This document shows, piece after piece, positions 8,194 through 16,875 of a stretch of DNA of 64,000 bases. The stretch's first letter is position 1, and each line of letters opens with the position of its first letter. This DNA is from Marinimicrococcus sp033875255 (lineage in GTDB: Bacteria; Pseudomonadota; Alphaproteobacteria; Geminicoccales; Geminicoccaceae), in the NCBI GenBank assembly GCA_033875255.1, contig JAWZSN010000013.1, positions 1 to 64,000 on the forward strand. Reading direction: 5' to 3'. The notes beneath the pieces were generated by a model, which had not been told where the DNA came from, searched no databases, and saw only the letters and a program-made list of their open reading frames with translations. A program made the translations under genes and the position numbers.

Positions 8194-8673
8194 TCAGGCG
8201 GCGTGCTTGCCGAGCAGGCGGCGGCCGGGCCCGTCGATCAGCACGGCCAGGACCCGCTGGAAGCCCTCGACGGCTTCCGGTCCGGCATTCTTGAAGGCGC
8301 GCCGGAGGCCGGCCTTGTGCGCTTCGCCGACCCGCGCGATCACCTCGACCGCCGCCTCCGTCACCACCAGCGGTCGCCGCCGCCGGTCGCCGCGCGACGC
8401 GGCTTGCTGGCGCAGGAGGCCCGTGGCCACCAGCGCCTGAATGTGCCGCGACAGCGACTGCTTGGTCATGCCGAGCACCGTGCAGAGCTCGGCGATGGTG
8501 CTGCCGGGGTGGCGCTGGACGAGATAGAGCAGGCGGAAGTCCTGCTCGGAGAGCTGCTCGCGGGCGAGCGCCTCGCCGGCGCGGGCGAGGAGGTCGCGCT
8601 CGGCCAGGAGCAGAAGCTCGAGACTGCGTTCGAGCTCCTCGTCCCGGAGGAAGAGAGGATTGCGGGGAGCCAT
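8194..8673 (-). CDS. MarR family transcriptional regulator (PetP-like)
   Basis: Winged-helix regulator of 159 residues. The DNA-binding segment is STIAELCTVLGMTKQSLSRHIQALVATGLL, followed by the wing ASRGDRRRRPLVVT. N-terminus NPLFLRDEEL resembles PetP-type proteins. ATG at 8673 gives that N-terminus; a GTG at 8715 would add 14 residues with no better ribosome site, so it is the alternative. It is divergent from ilvE with about 120 bases between, and heads the MarR/OmpR/kinase operon. Autoregulation and control of ilvE are possible but unproven. Confidence 0.88.
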   Translation of the reverse strand: MAPRNPLFLRDEELERSLELLLLAERDLLARAGEALAREQLSEQDFRLLYLVQRHPGSTIAELCTVLGMTKQSLSRHIQALVATGLLRQQAASRGDRRRRPLVVTEAAVEVIARVGEAHKAGLRRAFKNAGPEAVEGFQRVLAVLIDGPGRRLLGKHAA

Positions 8674-8796
8674 TTCTGCAGATCCGGAATGCCGCTCATG
8701 TGCTTGCGTTGACACCTATGGAGGCCGATGCTACGCACAGCAATCGCCGAAATCCACAGCGAATTGCTGGGTTTATCTCTGCCGGACAGCAAAGCA

Positions 8797-9660
8797 ATGG
8801 CGCAGCTCATCCCCTTCGACGACCGCGACGGTTACATCTGGTTCAACGGCGAGATCGTGCCGTGGCGGGAGGCGAAGGTACATGTGCTGACGCACGGCCT
8901 CCACTATGGCAGCTGCGTCTTCGAGGGCGAGCGCTGCTACAACGGCAAGGTCTTCAAGCTCACCGAGCACAGCCAGCGCCTGATCGAGGGCGGCCGCATC
9001 ATGGGCTTCGAGGTGCCCTACACCGCCGCCGAGCTGGACGCCGCCACCAACGCCATCATCGAGAAGAACGGCCTGCGGGACTGCTATGTCCGGCCCGTGA
9101 CGTGGCGCGGCTCCGAGCAGATGGGCGTGGCCGCGCAGAACACGCGCATCAACGTGGCCATCGCGGTGTGGCAGTGGGGCGCCTATTACAGCGACCTGCG
9201 CCTCACCCCGGCCATCTACCGCCGTCCGCCGGCCGACTGCGCGCCCGTCCACGCCAAGGCGGCGGGCCTCTACATGATCAGCACGCTGTGCAAGCACGAC
9301 GCGGAGGCCAAGGGCTTCGGCGACGCGCTGATGCTCGACTATCGCGGCTACGTGGCGGAGACCACCAGCTCGAACCTGTTCATGGTCAAGGACGACGTGA
9401 TCCACACGCCGATCCCCGACTGCTTCCTCAACGGCATCACCCGCCAGACGGTGATGGGGCTCGCCCGTGACCGTGGCATCGAGGTGGTGGAGCGGCGGAT
9501 CATGCCCGACGAGCTCCGCGACGCCCAGGAGATCTTCGTGACCGGCACGGCGGCCGAGCTCACCCCGGTGCGGGCCATCGAGGAGGTGAACTACCAGCTC
9601 GGTCCCATCACCCGGGACCTCATGGAAGGCTATAGCAGGCTGGCCCGCGGCGAGGCCTGA
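8797..9660 (+). CDS. ilvE: Branched-chain amino acid aminotransferase
   Basis: PLP class IV transaminase that interconverts Leu, Ile and Val with their 2-oxo acids. Family motifs: IPFDDRDGYIWFNGEIVPWR, VLTHGLHYGSCVFEGERCY, AEAKGFGDALMLD with the catalytic Lys, YVAETTSSNLFMV, and EIFVTGTAAELTPVR. The frame opens at ATG 8728, but ATG 8797 gives the N-terminus usual in Alphaproteobacteria (MAxLIPFDDRDG) and 287 residues; the first has a Shine-Dalgarno only three bases away. Monocistronic or cotranscribed with the LOG gene 19 bases downstream. Confidence 0.95.
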   Translation: MAQLIPFDDRDGYIWFNGEIVPWREAKVHVLTHGLHYGSCVFEGERCYNGKVFKLTEHSQRLIEGGRIMGFEVPYTAAELDAATNAIIEKNGLRDCYVRPVTWRGSEQMGVAAQNTRINVAIAVWQWGAYYSDLRLTPAIYRRPPADCAPVHAKAAGLYMISTLCKHDAEAKGFGDALMLDYRGYVAETTSSNLFMVKDDVIHTPIPDCFLNGITRQTVMGLARDRGIEVVERRIMPDELRDAQEIFVTGTAAELTPVRAIEEVNYQLGPITRDLMEGYSRLARGEA

Positions 9661-9679
9661 GCGGCCGGCTGTCCCATCC

Positions 9680-10237
9680 ATGACCTATAGTGTCTGTGTG
9701 TTCTGCGGCTCGCGCTTCGGCGCGAGCCCTTCGTTTCGGGCCGCCGCCGAGGCGCTCGGCCGTGAGATCGGCCGGCGCGGCTGGCGGCTGGTCTATGGCG
9801 GCGGCGATGTCGGGCTGATGGGCGTGGTGGCTTCCGCCACGCTGGCCGCGGGCGGCGAGGTCCTGGGCATCATCCCGCGCCGCCTGATGGAGCGCGAGGT
9901 CGGCAAGCACGACGTTACCGAGCTTCTCGTGACCGAGACGATGTTCGCCCGCAAGGAGCGGATGATCGCCGAGTCGCAGGCCTTCCTGACGCTGCCCGGC
10001 GGTCTCGGCACGCTCGACGAGCTGCTCGAGGTCGTGACCCTGCGCCAGCTCGGCTACCACGACCTGCCGGTGCTGCTGGTCGATGTCGACGGGTTCTGGG
10101 ACGAGTGGCAGGCGCTGCTCGAGAAGGTCGTGGCGTGCGGCTTCGCCGATGCCTCGGCGGTGCGCCTGCTCGAGCGCGCCGGCGGCGTCGAGGCTGCCAT
10201 GGAGCTTCTCGAGAAACAGGCGGCGCCGGCTTCCTGA
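9680..10237 (+). CDS. LOG family protein (TIGR00730; nucleotide 5'-monophosphate phosphoribohydrolase-like)
   Basis: 185 residues with a Rossmann fold. The LOG signature PGGLGTLDE is followed by LRQLGYHDLPV, and the N-terminus CVFCGSRFGASP and VYGGGDVGLMG are typical. Characterised members hydrolyse AMP or cytokinin riboside monophosphates to base plus ribose 5-phosphate; which base is used here is unknown. It lies 19 bases behind ilvE and converges on secB; the GC-palindrome in between (GCGGCGCCGC) may end both transcripts. Confidence 0.88.
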   Translation: MTYSVCVFCGSRFGASPSFRAAAEALGREIGRRGWRLVYGGGDVGLMGVVASATLAAGGEVLGIIPRRLMEREVGKHDVTELLVTETMFARKERMIAESQAFLTLPGGLGTLDELLEVVTLRQLGYHDLPVLLVDVDGFWDEWQALLEKVVACGFADASAVRLLERAGGVEAAMELLEKQAAPAS

Positions 10238-10265
10238 AAAAGCGGCGCCGCCGGTGCTGCCGGGC

Positions 10266-10784
10266 TCAGGCCTGGGCGGTCGGTGCCGCGTCGCCGTCCT
10301 GGCCCTGCTGCTGGGCCTGCTGCAGACGACGCCGGTAGAGGGTGACGAAGTCGATCGGGTCGAGCAGCAGCGGCGGGAAACCGCCGTCGCGGGTGACGTC
10401 GCTGACGATCCGCCGCACGAACGGGAACAGCAAACGCGGGCACTCGATCAGGAGCAGCGGCTGCAGGCTGTCGTCGGGGATATTGGCCAGCGCGAACACG
10501 CCGCCATAGGAGAGCTCGAGCAGGAAGACGGTGGTCTCGCCGCTCTTGGCCTCGACATTGAGCTCGATCGAGACCTCGTAGTGGCCGTCGGCCACCGCCT
10601 GGGCGCGGGTATCGACGCCGATCTGGATCTCCGGGCGCGGCTGGCCCTGTCCGAGACCGCCGGGCGCCCGCGGGTTCTCGAACGACATGTCCTTGACGTA
10701 CTGGGTCAGGATCGACAGCCGCGGGGCGGCATTCTGCGCGTCCGGCTGGGCGCCGGCCGGCGGGGTGCTGCTGTTGTCGGTCAT
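10266..10784 (-). CDS. secB: Protein-export chaperone SecB
   Basis: Tetrameric cytosolic chaperone that keeps preproteins unfolded and hands them to SecA. The 172-residue product has LSILTQYVKDMSFENP near the N-terminus, ANIPDDSLQPLLLIECPRLL, FPFVRRIVSDVTRDGGFPPLLLDPIDF, and a Gln-rich tail, all SecB hallmarks. ATG at 10784 overlaps the upstream phosphatase stop by one base (TGATG) and has AGGA upstream. Third gene of fxsA-phosphatase-secB, an arrangement seen in several Rhodospirillales. Confidence 0.96.
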   Translation of the reverse strand: MTDNSSTPPAGAQPDAQNAAPRLSILTQYVKDMSFENPRAPGGLGQGQPRPEIQIGVDTRAQAVADGHYEVSIELNVEAKSGETTVFLLELSYGGVFALANIPDDSLQPLLLIECPRLLFPFVRRIVSDVTRDGGFPPLLLDPIDFVTLYRRRLQQAQQQGQDGDAAPTAQA

Positions 10785-11335
10785 CAGGCATTCCTCATCT
10801 GGGCGGGGGCGGGCCGGTCGAGCCGCAGCCGGACCGCGCCGGTGTTTCCCACTTCCTGCCCGGTCACGCAACGGATGAAGCCCCAGTGGCTGACCACCGC
10901 GGTGGCGTCGCGGTCGACCATCCGGGCGGCTTTCTCGAGGAACAGGTCGGCGCGCGCGCGCAGGCTCTCCGTGCTCTCCACGACCTTGCCCCACCAGCGC
11001 TCCTCAAGCCCTGCGAAGTCGAGCTCCGGCCAGAGTCCGGCCAGGGTCGAGGCGGGCGAGCCCTGATCGCAGGAGAAGGCGCAGCGCTCGCGCACCAGGG
11101 GCTCCACCGCGATCGGCAGGCCCAGTTCGCGGGCGACGATCGAGGCCGTCTGCAGGGTTCGCCGGTAGGGGCTGGCGAGCAGCCGGCGGATACCCTTGCC
11201 GCGCAGCTCCTGCGCGGCCGCCAGCGCCTGCGCCTCACCCTCCTCGGTGAGCGGCGGGTCGAAAATCCCGGGATCGACCCGTGTCGCACCGAAATGCACG
11301 TTCCACTCCGACTGGGCGTGGCGCAGCAGCAGCAT
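10784..11335 (-). CDS. Histidine phosphatase family protein (phosphoglycerate mutase-like)
   Basis: 183-residue member of the branch-1 histidine phosphatases. The catalytic RHG-type motif is LLLRHAQSEWN, with LTEEGEAQA, SPYRRTLQTA and VVSHWGFIR further on, giving both catalytic His residues and the phosphate-binding Arg residues. Substrate unknown; phosphoglycerate mutase itself is unlikely at this length. Start ATG 11335 overlaps the fxsA stop (TGATG), and its own stop overlaps secB the same way, so the three are translationally coupled. Confidence 0.88.
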   Translation of the reverse strand: MLLLRHAQSEWNVHFGATRVDPGIFDPPLTEEGEAQALAAAQELRGKGIRRLLASPYRRTLQTASIVARELGLPIAVEPLVRERCAFSCDQGSPASTLAGLWPELDFAGLEERWWGKVVESTESLRARADLFLEKAARMVDRDATAVVSHWGFIRCVTGQEVGNTGAVRLRLDRPAPAQMRNA

Positions 11336-11823
11336 CAGCGCTCTCCTCTGCCGGGCTCGTCGCGCCGGTCCTCGATGACCTCCTCGCGCCGCTCCTCGAC
11401 GATCTCGTAGTCGGCCTCGATGATCCCGTCGCGGGCGGCGGCCCGGCCGGAACCGCCGTCGGCGCCGAGGCCACGGGCCAGAAGGTTGTAGAGAAGACGC
11501 TGCAGCGGCGGCAAGACCAGCACCAGCGCCACCGCATCGCTGATGACCCCGGGCAGGATCAGCAGGACGCCGGCAGCGCCCACGCAGGCGGCCCGGAACG
11601 TCTCGGCCAGCGGCAGGCGGCCGGCATTGAGGCTGCGCTCGATCTCGCGCACCAGGCGCGCGCCATGATGGCGCAGCAACAGGGCGCCCAGCACCGCCGA
11701 GGCGAGCAGCAGGCCGATCACCGGCAGCGCCCCCAGCTCGCTGCCGAGCACGATGAGGAGGACGATCTCGAGGATCGGCAGGAGGAGCGGCACGGCCGCC
11801 CGGAGGATCAGTGGTATGCGCAT
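11335..11823 (-). CDS. fxsA: FxsA family membrane protein
   Basis: 162-residue inner-membrane protein with about three hydrophobic segments: LLLPILEIVLLIVLGSELG, LPVIGLLLASAVLGALLL and GAAGVLLILPGVISDAVALV, the last containing the FxsA-typical LILPGxISD. The C-terminal third is a charged cytoplasmic tail rich in Glu/Arg. ATG 11823 (GGGA upstream) is preferred to an upstream ATG at 11874. In E. coli FxsA relieves exclusion of phage T7 by F plasmid; the cellular role is not known. First gene of the secB operon and divergent from timA. Confidence 0.85.
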   Translation of the reverse strand: MRIPLILRAAVPLLLPILEIVLLIVLGSELGALPVIGLLLASAVLGALLLRHHGARLVREIERSLNAGRLPLAETFRAACVGAAGVLLILPGVISDAVALVLVLPPLQRLLYNLLARGLGADGGSGRAAARDGIIEADYEIVEERREEVIEDRRDEPGRGER

Positions 11824-11954
11824 GGTCCCTGCGGTTTGTTTTTGGCGGTGCAAGCTTATATGATCGTTTGGCAACCAGGTTGCGCCGTGTAGGGGAAGCC
11901 GTCATCCGCGGCATGGCGTCCTGGCTGCATGACGCGCCGCAACGGTCGAGGCAG

Positions 11955-12671
11955 ATGTCCGACAGCTTCGCCTATCTCGATATCATCTTCATCGCCATGG
12001 TCGCGGCGTTCATCGGGCTGCGTCTGCGCAGTGTGCTGGGCAAGCGTACCGGCCACGAGCGCCGCCGTCCAAGCCGGATCGAGCCGCAGCCGGCGCCCGT
12101 GCGCGGCGACGGCGAGAGCCGCGGCGATCAGGGCCGCGGCGACAATGTGGTGCCGCTGCCCGACCGGTCGCCCGGCGGGCGGCCCGAGGACGAGACGGTC
12201 CTCGAGGGCGTCGAGCCCGCCGCCGCCGATGGCGTGCGGGCGATCCGCGCGGCCGACCCGTCCTTCGATCCCGGCGGATTCATCCATGGCGCCCGTGCGG
12301 CCTTCGCGATGATCGTCGAGGCTTTCGCCAAGGGCGAGAAGGAGACGCTGCGGCCGCTCCTGGCCGACGATGTCTTCGCCAGCTTCGCCGCTGCCATCGA
12401 CCAGCGCCAGGCGCAGGGCCAGGTCCTGCACACCGAGCTGGTGGCGGTGCCCGGCGCCCAGATCGTCGAGGCGGGCCTCGCCGGCCCGATGAGCCGGGTG
12501 ACCGTGCGTTTTCGCAGCGAGCAGATCAACGCCACCCGCGATGCCCAGGGCACCGTGGTCGAGGGCGATGCGGCCCATGTCGAGACGGTGGTCGATCTGT
12601 GGACCTTCGAGCGCGACACCGGCTCGTCGGATCCCAACTGGGCGCTCGCCGAGACGCGTTCGGGGGCGTGA
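11955..12671 (+). CDS. timA: TimA/Tim44-domain protein, membrane anchored
   Basis: 238 residues. One TM helix at the N-terminus (YLDIIFIAMVAAFIGLRL), a ~90-residue charged, Pro-rich linker, then a Tim44-like domain (FIHGARAAFAMIVEAFAKGE, VVDLWTFERD, SSDPNWALAET). Alphaproteobacterial TimA is the relative of the mitochondrial import motor anchor; its bacterial role is not settled. ATG 11955 has GAGG just upstream and gives the typical N-terminus MSDSFAYLDII. It sits divergently beside fxsA/secB and overlaps mltA by four bases (GTGA), a neighbourhood common in this class. Confidence 0.88.
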   Translation: MSDSFAYLDIIFIAMVAAFIGLRLRSVLGKRTGHERRRPSRIEPQPAPVRGDGESRGDQGRGDNVVPLPDRSPGGRPEDETVLEGVEPAAADGVRAIRAADPSFDPGGFIHGARAAFAMIVEAFAKGEKETLRPLLADDVFASFAAAIDQRQAQGQVLHTELVAVPGAQIVEAGLAGPMSRVTVRFRSEQINATRDAQGTVVEGDAAHVETVVDLWTFERDTGSSDPNWALAETRSGA

Positions 12672-13879
12672 GCAGAGGCATCACCCGTACCGGCCGCGCC
12701 GTGGCGCCGCTTCTGGCGGTGCTGGCGCTGGCCCTTCTCGCCGGATGCGGGAAGCGCGAGGCCGAGCCGGCGGCGCCGGAGCTGGTGCTCCGGCCTGCTT
12801 CCTTCGCCGACCTGCCGGGCTGGCGCGAGGACGATCCCCGCGCCGCCATGGATGCGTTCAGGTCGTCCTGCCGTGTGCTCGAGCGCAAGGATCCGGCGGC
12901 CGCCATGATGGACGGCGAGGAGGCTTTCGGCCGGCTCGCGCACTGGCAGGCGGCGTGCCGCGAGGCAGCGGTCGCGGGCGCCGAGCCCGAGGTGCTGCGC
13001 CGCTTCTTCGAGAGCCGGTTCGCCGTCCTCGAGCTGCGCAACGGAAACGAGGCTGAAGGGCTCTTCACCGGCTATTACGAGCCGCTGCTGCAGGGCTCGC
13101 GTCGGCCGGGCGGGCGCTACACGGTTCCCCTGCACGGCCGCCCGGCCGATCTGGTGAGCGTCGATCTGGCGGCCTTCGACCCCGAGCTCAAGGGGCGGCG
13201 GATCGGCGGGCGGGTCGAGGGGGGCAGGCTGCTGCCCTATTTCAGCCGCGCGCAGATCGACGGCGGGGCGCTGGCCGGGCGCGAGCTCGAGCTGCTCTGG
13301 GTCGACGACCCGATCGCCAAGTTCTTCCTGCAGATCCAGGGCTCGGGCCAGGTCGAGCTCGAGGACGGCAGCCGGGTGCGGGTCGCCTATGCCGACCAGA
13401 ACGGCCAGCCCTACCGGGCGATAGGCCGCGATCTCGTCGAGATGGGAGCGCTCGAGCGCGAGAAGGTATCGCTCCAGACCATCCGCGAGTGGCTCAAGGC
13501 CAACCCCAGCAAGGCGCAGGAGATCATGGAGCGCAACCGCTCCTACGTCTTCTTCAGCGTGAAGCCCGAGGCCGGCGGCGAGGGCCCGGTGGGCGCGCAG
13601 AACGTGCCGCTCACCCCCGGCCGCTCGCTGGCGGTGGACCGGAAGTTCCTGCCGCTCGGGCTGCCCATGTGGCTCGCCGGCACCGCACCCTTCCCCGAGG
13701 GCGAGCGGCGCATCGAGCGGCTGGTCGTGGCCCAGGACACGGGCGGGGCGATCCGCGGCCCGGTGCGCGGCGACGTCTTTTGGGGTGCCGGGCCCGTAGC
13801 CGAGCACATCGCCGGCCACATGAAGAGCCGCGGGCGCTACTGGGCTCTTGTCCCCAGGGCCGCCATGCCTTCCAGTTGA
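12668..13879 (+). CDS. mltA: Membrane-bound lytic transglycosylase A (lipoprotein)
   Basis: Cleaves peptidoglycan glycan strands, leaving 1,6-anhydro-muropeptides. The GTG start at 12668 overlaps the timA stop. The N-terminus has a signal with the lipobox LLAGC, so it should be lipid-anchored. The MltA barrel domain includes TGYYEPLLQGSR and LLWVDDPIAKFFLQIQGSG; the C-terminal 3D domain has VVAQDTGGAIRGPVRGDVFWG with the catalytic Asp candidates. 403 residues is normal. Cotranscription with timA is very likely. Confidence 0.94.
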   Translation: MSRGITRTGRAVAPLLAVLALALLAGCGKREAEPAAPELVLRPASFADLPGWREDDPRAAMDAFRSSCRVLERKDPAAAMMDGEEAFGRLAHWQAACREAAVAGAEPEVLRRFFESRFAVLELRNGNEAEGLFTGYYEPLLQGSRRPGGRYTVPLHGRPADLVSVDLAAFDPELKGRRIGGRVEGGRLLPYFSRAQIDGGALAGRELELLWVDDPIAKFFLQIQGSGQVELEDGSRVRVAYADQNGQPYRAIGRDLVEMGALEREKVSLQTIREWLKANPSKAQEIMERNRSYVFFSVKPEAGGEGPVGAQNVPLTPGRSLAVDRKFLPLGLPMWLAGTAPFPEGERRIERLVVAQDTGGAIRGPVRGDVFWGAGPVAEHIAGHMKSRGRYWALVPRAAMPSS

Positions 13880-13985
13880 GCGGCGGGCCGTTACGCCGCA
13901 GGCGGTTGCCTGCGCCGCCGGCCATCCGCTACCTTTCGCCGCCACCAGCGCGTCAAGCCCCGCCACCAGCGCGACAAGCAATGTC

Positions 13986-14759
13986 ATGAACACTTCCCCG
14001 CGTGTCGCCTTGTTCGTCACCTGCCTGGTCGACCTGTTCCGCCCTTCCGTCGGTTTTGCCGCCGTGAAGCTGCTGGAGCGGGCCGGCTGCCAGGTCGAGG
14101 TGCCCGAGGCGCAGACCTGCTGCGGCCAGCCCGCCTTCAACTCCGGCGACCGTGCCACGGCGACGGAGATGGCGCGCCGGGCCGTGGCGCTGCTCGAGCC
14201 CTATGATCATGTGGTGGTGCCGTCGGGCTCCTGCGCCGGGATGCTGCGGGTGCACTATCCCGAGCTGCTCGGCGAGGATCCCGAGTGGGCCGACCGGGCC
14301 CGTGCGGTGGCGGAGCGCTGCCACGAGCTGGTGAGCTTCCTGGTCGACGTCATGAAGGTCGAGGATGTCGAGGCGGTGCTCGAGGGGCGGGTCACCTACC
14401 ACGACAGCTGCTCGGGGCTGCGCGAGCTCAAGATCAGGCACCAGCCGCGCCGCCTCCTCGAGACGGTCGAGGGCCTCGAGCTGGTCGAGATGGACGATAG
14501 CGAGGTGTGCTGCGGCTTCGGCGGCACGTTCTGCGTGAAATATCCGGAGATCTCGACCCGCATGGTCGATGAGAAGGTGGCCGCCATCGACCGCAGCGGC
14601 GCCGGCACGGTCCTGGCCGGCGACCTCGGGTGCCTGATGAACATGGCCGGGCGGCTCAAGCGGCTGGGCAGCGCGGTGGAGGTGCGGCACGTGGCCGAGG
14701 TGCTGGCGGGCGAGCTCGACGCGCCTTCCATCGGCGAGAGCGGCAGCCGGGAGGCCTGA
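13986..14759 (+). CDS. lutA: Lactate utilization protein A (CCG-domain Fe-S subunit)
   Basis: Subunit of the LutABC L-lactate oxidising complex, which feeds electrons to the respiratory chain. 257 residues with two CCG domains: CCGQPAFNSGD with GSCAGM, and DSCSGLRELKI with CCGFGGTFCVKYPE. ATG 13986 yields the conserved N-terminus RVALFVTCLVD; the open frame upstream has no such character. No strong ribosome site is visible. First of lutA-lutB-lutC, 106 bases after mltA. Confidence 0.94.
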   Translation: MNTSPRVALFVTCLVDLFRPSVGFAAVKLLERAGCQVEVPEAQTCCGQPAFNSGDRATATEMARRAVALLEPYDHVVVPSGSCAGMLRVHYPELLGEDPEWADRARAVAERCHELVSFLVDVMKVEDVEAVLEGRVTYHDSCSGLRELKIRHQPRRLLETVEGLELVEMDDSEVCCGFGGTFCVKYPEISTRMVDEKVAAIDRSGAGTVLAGDLGCLMNMAGRLKRLGSAVEVRHVAEVLAGELDAPSIGESGSREA

Positions 14760-14761
14760 CG

Positions 14762-16174
14762 GTGCAGCCAACGAGCCATGCCTTCAAGCAGAACGCCCAC
14801 GAGGCGCTCGAGAACCCGGTCCTGCAGGAGGCGCTCGGCGGCATCCGCACCGGCTGGCAGGCCGCGCGCGGCCGCGCCGCGGGGGCGCTGCCCGAGTTCG
14901 AGCAACTGCGCGATACCGGCCGCGACATCAAGAACCACGTCCTGGCCCATCTCGACCTCTATCTCGAGGCCTTCACCGCCAAGGTCGAGGAGGCCGGCGG
15001 CAAGGTTCACTGGGCGCGCGACGCCGCCGAGGCGCGCACCATCGTCCTCGAGCTGTGCCGTGAGGCTGACGCCCGCACGGTGACCAAGAGCAAGAGCATG
15101 ATCGCCGAGGAGATCGGGCTCAATCCGTGGCTCGAGGCCAACGACGTCAAGCCGGTCGAGACGGATCTGGGCGAGTACATCATCCAGCTCGCCGGCCAGC
15201 CGCCGAGCCACCTGGTGGGCCCGGCGGTGCATATGACCAAGGACGAGGTCTCCGACCTCTTCCACAAGCATCATGGCGGCGAGCGGTTGGAGGAGGGCGG
15301 GGCGCTGGTCGGCGAGGCGCGCCGCGTGCTGCGCCAGCGCTATCTCGAGGCCGACGTGGGGATCACCGGGGCCAATTTCCTCGTGGCCGAGACCGGCTCG
15401 ATCATCACCGTCACCAACGAGGGCAATGCCGAGCTCACGCAGGGCCTGCCGCGCACCCACATCTGCATTACCAGCATCGAGAAGATCGTGCCCACCATGG
15501 AGGACGCCTTCACGCTCCTCCGCCTGCTGGCGCGCTCGGCCACCGGCCAGGAGTTCTCGGCCTACACCACGGTGATGACCGGGCCGAAGCGCGAGGAGGA
15601 TCTCGACGGGCCGCGCGAGTTCCACCTCGTGCTGCTCGACAATGGCCGCAGCAAGATGGTGGGTTCGGCCTTCCAGGAGATGCTGCGCTGCATCCGCTGC
15701 GGCGCCTGCATGAACCACTGCCCGGTTTATCTGGCGGCCGGCGGCCACGCCTATGGCTGGGTCTATGTGGGGCCGATGGGCTCGGTGCTGACGCCGCAGT
15801 TCGTCGGCATCGAGGAGGCCCACCCGCTGCCCAACGCCTCGACCTTCTGCGGCCGTTGCGAGGAGGTGTGCCCGGTGCGCATCCCCTTGCCCAAGCTCAT
15901 GCGGCACTGGCGCGAGGAGCAGTTCAACCGACAGCTCAACCCGCCCGCGGCCCGCTACGGCCTGGCGCTGTGGGGCTTCGTGGCGCGCCGGCCGCGGCTC
16001 TACCGGCTCGCCACCGGCATGGCGGTCGGCGCCATGCGGCTTCTGGGCGGGCGGCAGGGGCGGATGCGCCGGCTGCCGTTGGCCGGCGGCTGGACCGGCA
16101 CCCGCGACATGCCCGCACCCCAGGGCCCGACCTTCATGCAGGCCTGGAAGAAGCGCCGTGGAGCAGGCTCGTGA
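14762..16174 (+). CDS. lutB: Lactate utilization protein B (Fe-S protein)
   Basis: 470-residue subunit of LutABC. An N-terminal LUD domain (TKSKSMIAEEIGLN, GITGANFLVAETGSIITVTN, THICITSIEKIVPTMED) is followed by a ferredoxin-like 2[4Fe-4S] domain with CIRCGACMNHCPVY and CGRCEEVCPVRIP. GTG at 14762 is two bases after the lutA stop. The C-terminal ~100 residues carry a hydrophobic stretch typical of LutB. It overlaps lutC by four bases (GTGA). Confidence 0.95.
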   Translation: MQPTSHAFKQNAHEALENPVLQEALGGIRTGWQAARGRAAGALPEFEQLRDTGRDIKNHVLAHLDLYLEAFTAKVEEAGGKVHWARDAAEARTIVLELCREADARTVTKSKSMIAEEIGLNPWLEANDVKPVETDLGEYIIQLAGQPPSHLVGPAVHMTKDEVSDLFHKHHGGERLEEGGALVGEARRVLRQRYLEADVGITGANFLVAETGSIITVTNEGNAELTQGLPRTHICITSIEKIVPTMEDAFTLLRLLARSATGQEFSAYTTVMTGPKREEDLDGPREFHLVLLDNGRSKMVGSAFQEMLRCIRCGACMNHCPVYLAAGGHAYGWVYVGPMGSVLTPQFVGIEEAHPLPNASTFCGRCEEVCPVRIPLPKLMRHWREEQFNRQLNPPAARYGLALWGFVARRPRLYRLATGMAVGAMRLLGGRQGRMRRLPLAGGWTGTRDMPAPQGPTFMQAWKKRRGAGS

Positions 16175-16875
16175 GCGCCGCCCGCGACGCCATCCTGGCC
16201 CGTCTGCGCCAGGCGATCGGCCGCACCGCGGAGGAACAGGCGAAGGCCGTCGAGGCGGTGCGCGCCCGGCTCGCCGACCCGCGCCCCAACCTCGTGCCGG
16301 CCCACACGAGGCTCGACCGCGAGGGCCGTGTGGCACTGTTCTGCGAGAAGGCGCTGGCGGTCTCGGCCGAGGTCGAGCGTCTCGCCCGCATCGCCGATGC
16401 GCCGGCCGCGGTCAGCGCCTTCCTGCGCCGCCACGACCTGCCGCAAAAGATGGTGATGGCGCCCGAGCCGATGCTCGACCTCGCGGAGTGGGAGCAGCAG
16501 CCGCTCCTGCGGGTGCGGCGCGGCACCGCCGCCCCGGACGATGCGGTGGGCCTCACCGTGGCGGTAGCCGGCATCGCCGAGACCGGCACGCTGATGCTGG
16601 CCTCGAGCCGCGAGCAGCCGACCCTGCTGGCCTTCCTGCCGGAGACGGTCATCGCCCTTCTTCAGGCCGAGGATATCGACGGCGCCTACGAGGACAGCTG
16701 GCAGCGCCTGCGCGACGGGCTGGGCAGACCGCCGCGCTCGGTGAATCTCGTCACCGGTCCGTCGCGCACCGGCGATGTCGGCCAGAAGATCGAGCTCGGC
16801 GCGCACGGCCCGCGCCGCCTTCTCGTGCTGGTGGTCGAGGAGGCGTTCGGCGAGGCTGGCGACGCCCCACGCTGA
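16171..16875 (+). CDS. lutC: Lactate utilization protein C (LUD domain)
   Basis: 234-residue LUD-domain subunit of the LutABC complex. The GTG start at 16171 overlaps the lutB stop. Conserved features include AAVSAFLRRHDLP, AVAGIAETGTLMLAS and LVTGPSRTGDVGQKIELGAHGP, the last being the LUD signature. Its stop overlaps the smr start (TGATG), so the Smr-domain gene is translated from the same message. Confidence 0.93.
   Translation: MSAARDAILARLRQAIGRTAEEQAKAVEAVRARLADPRPNLVPAHTRLDREGRVALFCEKALAVSAEVERLARIADAPAAVSAFLRRHDLPQKMVMAPEPMLDLAEWEQQPLLRVRRGTAAPDDAVGLTVAVAGIAETGTLMLASSREQPTLLAFLPETVIALLQAEDIDGAYEDSWQRLRDGLGRPPRSVNLVTGPSRTGDVGQKIELGAHGPRRLLVLVVEEAFGEAGDAPR

Noticed and set aside
10238..10265. 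Terminator between the LOG gene and secB
   Set aside because: The palindrome GCGGCGCCGC has no loop and only an A-run on one side; too weak to list as a feature.
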